64,000 nucleotides of DNA from Apium graveolens (lineage: Eukaryota; Streptophyta; Magnoliopsida; Apiales; Apiaceae). This document shows positions 59,346 to 64,000 of this stretch, in pieces. The translations under genes and the position numbers were made by a program. The stretch is taken from contig NC_133650.1 of NCBI RefSeq assembly GCF_009905375.1, positions 67,645,669 through 67,709,668 on the forward strand. The letters are read 5' to 3'. The notes under the pieces were generated by a model, which was not told the DNA's origin, did no database searches, and saw nothing but the letters and a program-made list of their open reading frames with translations. The stretch's first letter is position 1; the number at the start of each line of letters is the position of its first letter.

Positions 59346-61788
59346 AAATCAAATCAAGTTGATTTTGGTACCCAAGTTTCCTTGGGTCCTGCCTTGTTAG
59401 CTTTCTTTTTCTATTTCTTAGGTTTGATCTCATTTGACTTGAGGATATTAGATTCATCCTTAGTCATTTGAGTTGGACCTTTGAAACCATTCATTACAAC
59501 AGAATTATCATGCACATTTTGATTAACAGGAAATGGCATGCTACTAGTGAACATGTTATTCCAGTAGGGCATGCTAAATGGCATTTGAGGCATACTAAAT
59601 GCATCATAATAAGGATTAGGTGCAAATGGCATATTAGCAAATTGTGCATTCATATTCTGTGTAGACATAGCATTCATAGGCATAGAAGGCATGGCATTCA
59701 TGTTGGGAAAAGGAGGTGGTACATATATGGAAGTAGGCATGGCAGTTTTCCAATTAACAGATAGATGATTTACACTACCACAGTTAACACATATTTTCCT
59801 TGGAGCATACTTATCATGTGTGTAGTTGTTATGCTTGTTAATCCCAACTTTACCATTTCTATTGTGTTTCCTTTTAGCCTATGTTTTAACCTCAATCTTT
59901 TCTAGTCTGTCATTCAATTTCTTGATAGACAGATGACCAACATTCACTTTCTTTTCCTTCTTCACTTGACTAGATTCTCCTGAAATGAAATTTTTGGAAA
60001 CTGATCCATATTTTTCATTTAACTTGGCAAGTTTGGCTTTACTCATAGGTTTGCTCACAACCGACGGATGAGGATTTATATCACTCGACGGATAATCCTT
60101 TTGATTATCCGACGGATGACTCTCATCATCCGTCGAGTCCACATCTGTTAGCACTCCTTCAACCAAATTGGATTCCAGATTCTCCTTATTCTTCTTCCAG
60201 GCTGCATCACAAAAGGACTCAATACCTTGAACTTTGGTGATTTGAGCATGAACATCTCTAGATGTTTTCCATGCCTTAATCACTTCATGTTCTCGTTCAA
60301 GCTGCTTCTTCAAGATCTCTTTTTTCTTCAAGGACTCAGTTAATTCATCCTTAGCAATTTTACACTCAATTCTTAATTTTTCAAATTCAATAAACTGAGA
60401 TTCTAGCACATTATTCCTCTCACTTAAAAACAAATTATTTTCTTTGATTTTAGTATTTTCCTTAGTCAGAGACTTAAGTGTAACACGCAAATGATATAAT
60501 TCTGTAGACATGTCATTTATTGCATCATTACACTCAGCTTTATATAAATGTGCAAGGTTAGTGGTGATTACCTGACTACTTGAAGAACTTGTCTCTGTTT
60601 CATCAGACTTGGCCATTAGGGCAAGATTGACATAGCTAACATCCTTATCCTCATCCAGACCATTTGCTGCCCAGTCATTTTCTTGTGTAATAAGCCCTTT
60701 CCTTTTGTTTGAGCAACTCAAAATATTTCTCTTTATAATCTACAGGCTCAAACTTTTTCTTGCTGGAATCTAACTTTCTACACTCACTGGCAAAGTGCCC
60801 TGCCAAGCCACATTTGAAACATTTGAAATTTGATTTATCCACCATGTTTCTATTTGTCTTAGCTGCTCCAAAGTTCTTCTTGAACTTGAGCTTGGCAAAT
60901 TTTCTGGAAAGAAATACAAGATGTTCATCAATATCCTCATGTCATCTTGGCTCAAAGAATCTTCATTTTCTGCTACCAGCCCCTTGCCCTTGTTTTCACA
61001 AACCTTTGAAGTTGACTCAACAGCTTCTATCTTCATCTCCTTCTCTTTTTCCAACTCAGCAACCAGTGTAATAGATCCTCCTTTCTTTCTCCATTTTTCC
61101 ATTCTTTCATCTTGCTCTATTTCAAGCTCATAAGTCTTTAGAATGTCATACAGTCTCTCTAGTGTAAACTCCTTGTATTCTTGTGAGTTTCTCAAGGAGA
61201 CTGTCATTGGTTTTTATTCTTTTGTTAGGGATCTCAGAAATTTGAGGTTAGAATCTTTGGTTTGGTAGATTCTTCCATGCAGCTTTAGAGCATTTAGTAG
61301 CTTTTGAAATCTACTAAAGATATCAGTGAGAGTTTCACCTTCTTCAAAGTGGAAATGCTCATATTGCTAAATTAGTAGCTGCATCTTGTTTTCTCTAACT
61401 TGTTCAGTGCCATCACAAATGATCTGAATTATATCCCAAACTTCCTTGGCAGTTTTGCAATTGATGATGTTGTCAAACATGTCACCATCAACTCCATTAA
61501 ACAGAATATTCATGGCCTTCTTGTCCTTCCTGACTTGTTCAATATCCAATTATAGCTTCCATACCTGTTGTTTATTTTTATTTGTGGATTTGACCATTCA
61601 TGCCTTGGCTTGGAAACTGATAGCTCATTTCCAGTTGCAGCTCTCATTGGTACATGAGGGCCTCTCTCTATGCAATCTACATAGGCCTCATCTTGAGAAA
61701 GTAAATGAAGATGCATCTTTACCTTTCAGTGATGGTAATTATCTTTGTCTAGAAAAGGAATCTTGACTCCAACATCCTTCTTGTTCAT
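59346..61788 (-). pseudogene. C2 gag
   Basis: From an ATG at 61788 a long Sirevirus-type gag reads in several frames: 61510-61716 and 61367-61549 (TAKEVWDIIQIICDGTEQVR, UBN2-type capsid), 60770-61207 (EYKEFTLERLYDILKTYELE, then zinc knuckle CFKCGLAGHFASEC near 60780-60825), 59879-60721 (Ser-rich part, strong coiled coil such as ENTKIKENNLFLSERNNVLE, then a motif cluster) and 59411-59740 (Met/Pro/Asn-rich). A second knuckle-like CVNCGSVNHL near 59780 has Trp for the last Cys. Stops and frameshifts break it in at least four places. The length, over 700 codons, fits Sireviruses, whose gag is long. Confidence 0.82.
60062..60140. repeat. ATCCGTCGAG-like motifs inside C2 gag
   Basis: Four copies: 60062 CGACGGATGA (inverted), 60084 CTCGACGGATAAT (inverted), 60106 TATCCGACGGATGA and 60126 ATCCGTCGAGT. 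The 9-bp inverted pair CGGATAATC (60089-60097) and GATTATCCG (60103-60111) with a 5-base loop forms a perfect hairpin. Translated, they give repeated HPSDN/HPSVV-like peptides. Confidence 0.9.
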
Positions 61789-61831
61789 CTTGCTATTTGT
61801 TGTGATCTTTAAACTCTTTGTTCTTCAAGAG

Positions 61832-61846
61832 CTTGTTCTGATACCA
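61832..61846 (-). other. C2 primer binding site
   Basis: The minus strand reads TGGTATCAGAACAAG two bases from the LTR: TGGTATCAGA matches initiator tRNA-Met, and the following ACAAG is a variant tail. Confidence 0.9.
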
Positions 61847-61848
61847 AT

Positions 61849-61956
61849 TGTTAGTCCCTAACAATGTAACAAGAATTACAGAAGGGGGGTTGAATAGAAT
61901 TCTTGAACCTTTTTCAAAAATATAAAATATTCTAACTTAATATATATATATGACAG
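61849..61956 (-). repeat. C2 5' LTR, U5 end, cut by E
   Basis: 108 bp starting TGTTAGTCCCTAACAATG and stopping at TATATGACAG, where the E LTR (TGTTAGGTCCCAATT) starts. The same string continues past this point in 57977-58231 (TGACAGTATTTTG), which proves the interruption. Confidence 0.88.
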
Positions 61957-63275
61957 TGTTAGGTCCCAATTTGTTTGTAGAAGGGGGGTTGAATACAAAC
62001 AGTACCGAATAATCGAATTAAATGCGGAATAAAAATGTGAAACAAAATTCAAGTTAAATAAAAATATTATTAAACTTGAAAGGTGTTACAACAACTGTAT
62101 CGATTACAAGGAATTAATCTCAAATTAATTATCACAAATCTAGAATAAATTTGACATGAACTTTTTCTATTTTTGTAATAAAAAAGATTCAAATGCTAAA
62201 CGCGATTTGAGATTAAGTTCTAGGGATTTTGATCCGCTAGATTGTTACACAAGAACAAGATAAATAATTCTAGTGGTTTGGATTTAACATTAACAAACTA
62301 GAAATTGATCTTGAATTAAGCAGATGAAGGATGATATTTTTCAGAGGCGGCTGCTTTCTTTTGTTCTTGTCTTGATAATGGATGATTAATGAGATGCTGC
62401 TTCTCTGCTTCTATTTAATCAATCAGCTGAATAGAATTTAATTGGCATGACAATCATATAGCTGGCAAGACTTTCGGTAGGACAATTGAATGAACTAGCA
62501 AGACAATCTGAATGAACTAGCATGACAATCAGAATGAACTAGCATGACAATTATCCTCCTAGAGTAACTTTCGGTATGACAATGGAAAATGGCCTAGCAT
62601 GACAATCGGTATGACAATCCTGATTGTCATGCTAGTTCATTTTCAATTGTCTTGCTGATTTAATGCTTGAATTTAATCCAATTAAGCTTCTGAAAATTCC
62701 TAAAATTCCTAGAATTAATTCAGAATTAATTAATCAATTAATTCAATTAATAAATAAATTATTCTTCGCAGATATAATTTATTTTCTTAATTAAATTAGA
62801 TGACTTAATTAATTAATAGAGAATTAATTCTAGTCTTGAGCAGCAACCATTCTTCTGCAAATCTTCTGAAAATCACTGAAAATTATGAATCAATTCCATC
62901 ACTTCAACGTTGACACTCGATGTACTGTCTGGTTCATGAGTGACTAACTTCTGTGACGTTTCTTCATGTCTTGACTTTGACACTTTGATTTTCTTCAGAT
63001 TAAATCCTTGTAATTAATGATACTCTGACGAGATCTCTGTCACTTGATTAAATCCACGATCTTGATTTATATCACTGAGGCATGATCAACTTCTTGAACT
63101 TCTTCCAGTGAATTAACTCCTCAAGTCTGTAGATGAACCTTGTTTCTGAATCCTTTGACAGATATTACTTTGCGAGATCTCTCTGACGGTCGATCCACTA
63201 TTTACTTATTACATTCTTATTTGAGTTGAGTTGAATCCTCGAATATACAAATAGGTCTATGACATATGACTTACA
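61957..63275 (-). repeat. E 3' LTR
   Basis: 1319 bp, TGTTAGGTCCCAATTTG to CATATGACTTACA, followed by ATCTCCCCCTATTTG (purine tract on the minus strand). The U5 end holds the TAGAAGGGGGGTTGAATAC block. U3 contains an array of direct and inverted repeats (62460-62645). Confidence 0.8.
62465..62645. repeat. Direct and inverted GAACTAGCATGACAATC repeats in E U3
   Basis: Three tandem 22-bp copies (62488-62553), looser copies at 62442, 62475 and 62590-62620, and one inverted copy (62620-62640) that is a perfect 21-nt complement of 62512-62532. A transcript would fold into a stem with a loop of about 87 nt. Confidence 0.9.
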
Positions 63276-63290
63276 ATCTCCCCCTATTTG
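63276..63290 (-). other. E polypurine tract
   Basis: The minus strand reads CAAATAGGGGGAGAT directly before the LTR start TGTAAGTCATATG. Confidence 0.85.
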
Positions 63291-63294
63291 TTTG

Positions 63295-63576
63295 TTAGAC
63301 AATAACACACAAATACCTAGAGGATAACTCAACTAACAAATAAGAAAAAGATATAAACATATATGCAAAGTAAATAGCAGAAAAGTTCTGGATGAGATTT
63401 AACATTTTCCAGATTCCAAGTAGATGTTCCTCTAGACTGAACATATCTTCAAGTAGTTCCATCTTCATTTGTACAACCACATTTCCTGTTGAGAAGCCTA
63501 TATCTCTTGCTTCTCCCCCTATGAGAATCAACTGATTAAAGAAGATCACCTTCGTTTTACCACCTCTCCCGTACAA
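63295..63576 (-). pseudogene. E ORF fragment of 93 codons
   Basis: Open frame between PPT and the duplicated segment. Its middle (MKMELLEDMFSLEEHLLGIW) is helical and plausible as protein; the last 35 residues are hydrophobic and AT-rich and may be chance. Possibly the end of the extra ORF. Not recognised. Confidence 0.35.
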
Positions 63577-63690
63577 TAGGATCCGCAGATAAAAACCAAT
63601 GGTACTCCCCTAACAGCTTCTTCCCTTACTAGGAAATCACCTTGTGTTTACCACCTCTCCCGTACAATAGGATCCGTAGTTAGAAACAAC
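63540..63690. repeat. 94-bp tandem duplication in E
   Basis: ATCACCTTCGTTTTACCACC followed by TCTCCCGTACAATAGGATCC recurs as ATCACCTTGTGTTTACCACC with the same TCTCCCGTACAATAGGATCC. Copies begin near 63546 and 63638. Confidence 0.9.
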
Positions 63691-63729
63691 AATGGTGTGG
63701 TGTAGTGTACATGTAGGATCTTTTTCTTC

Positions 63730-64000
63730 CTCCCTGCTATTTCTCCCCCTTAGTTGAGGAATCCTCCAAACTATTACTTAAGCTTTTATCTCCCCCTTAA
63801 AGAAGGAATGTATGCCGTCGTCTAAAGGAGTTCTCATATTTCACTTGGTTGGAAAAGAAATAACAAGTAGTTTCTCTTTCTTCCTCACTGTGAGTGTGTG
63901 ATTGTGTTTTAGTGTACCTCACATGTGTTTCACTCTTCTCTCCACTCGTGTTTACACTCATTCTCACAAGTGTATCACTCCTCTCATAGCTCCAAAAATC
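63730..64000 (-). pseudogene. E PPT-like repeats and extra ORF fragment shared with G
   Basis: Two TCTCCCCCTTA tracts (63747 and 63791; a third CTCCCCCTATG lies near 63513) are followed by minus-strand coding sequence for FWSYERSDTLVRMSVNTSGE, matching 15910-16040 of G. The frame is cut by the window end. Confidence 0.6.

Larger units (their letters stand above)
57977..61956 (-). mobile_element. C2: Sirevirus-like Copia element with a large internal deletion
   Basis: A partial LTR (57977-58231), integrase, protease, gag, PBS and a partial 5' LTR (61849-61956) read right to left on the minus strand. The two LTR pieces are closer to each other (TGTTAGTCCCTAACAATG) than to the C1 LTR (TGTTATTCCCTAACAATA). 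RT, RNase H, extra ORF, PPT and most of the 3' LTR are missing. E cuts the 5' LTR at 61957. Confidence 0.7.
61957..64000 (-). mobile_element. E: Sirevirus-like Copia element, 3' end (continues beyond window)
   Basis: 3' LTR (61957-63275), PPT and about 725 bp of interior, in minus orientation. The interior shares its PPT-like repeats and an ORF patch with element G (15500-16020). The rest of E lies right of the window. Confidence 0.75.

Noticed and set aside
38071..61956. C1 and C2 as one single element with an LTR fragment inside pol
   Set aside because: The fragment at 57977 starts at a true LTR terminus and matches the 61849 LTR better than the 38071 LTR, so two nested sister elements explain it better.
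62465..62645. CRISPR-like array of repeats
   Set aside because: Spacers are not unique or regular, the setting is a plant LTR, and one copy is inverted.

Overview
The window is AT-rich nuclear DNA of a flowering plant. The elements belong to eudicot-type LTR retrotransposon families, but I cannot name the species. I see no convincing host gene, tRNA, rRNA or CRISPR. Nearly all of the 64 kb is LTR retrotransposons inserted into one another.

Layout, left to right. (1) 1-11920: T1, a degenerate minus-strand Ty3/gypsy element with about 4.07-kb LTRs; the left LTR is cut by the window edge. (2) 11921-13277: S, the 3' tail of a plus-strand Sirevirus-like Copia element (last ORF, PPT, 3' LTR), broken on its left by T1. 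(3) 13278-13506: a short orphan flank. (4) 13507-18646: G, a minus-strand Sirevirus-like 3' LTR and decayed interior. (5) 18647-25071: H, a plus-strand Copia element with 5' LTR, PBS, gag, protease, integrase and RT/RNase H, all frameshifted and cut off inside RNase H. (6) 25072-34175: A, a minus-strand Athila-type element (3' LTR, extra ORF, pol, end of gag). (7) 34176-38070: B, a plus-strand Athila element (5' LTR, PBS, start of gag); its LTR carries a solo Copia LTR, F (34494-36224), flanked by TCAAG duplications. (8) 38071-57976: C1, the 3' half of a minus-strand Sirevirus-like element. Its extra ORF is split near the start codon by D (43881-57123), a complete Tekay-type chromovirus with near-identical 3.9-kb LTRs and an ATTTT target-site duplication. 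(9) 57977-61956: C2, a sister of C1 that sits in C1's RNase H and has lost RT, RNase H and the extra ORF. (10) 61957-64000: E, another Sirevirus-like 3' LTR and adjacent interior, inserted in the 5' LTR of C2.

The order of insertion reads directly from the interruptions: G before H before A before B before C1 before C2 before E, with D in C1, F in B, and T1 in S. D is the only element with a long uninterrupted polyprotein (1464 codons, all catalytic residues present). Even so, its likely gag start is separated from that frame by one stop codon.

The most unusual signal is a short degenerate motif, ATCCGTCGAG and its complement. It occurs about two dozen times in C1 and C2, in the LTR, between pol and the extra ORF, and inside two coding regions, often as inverted pairs. 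Other LTRs here carry different short repeat clusters.
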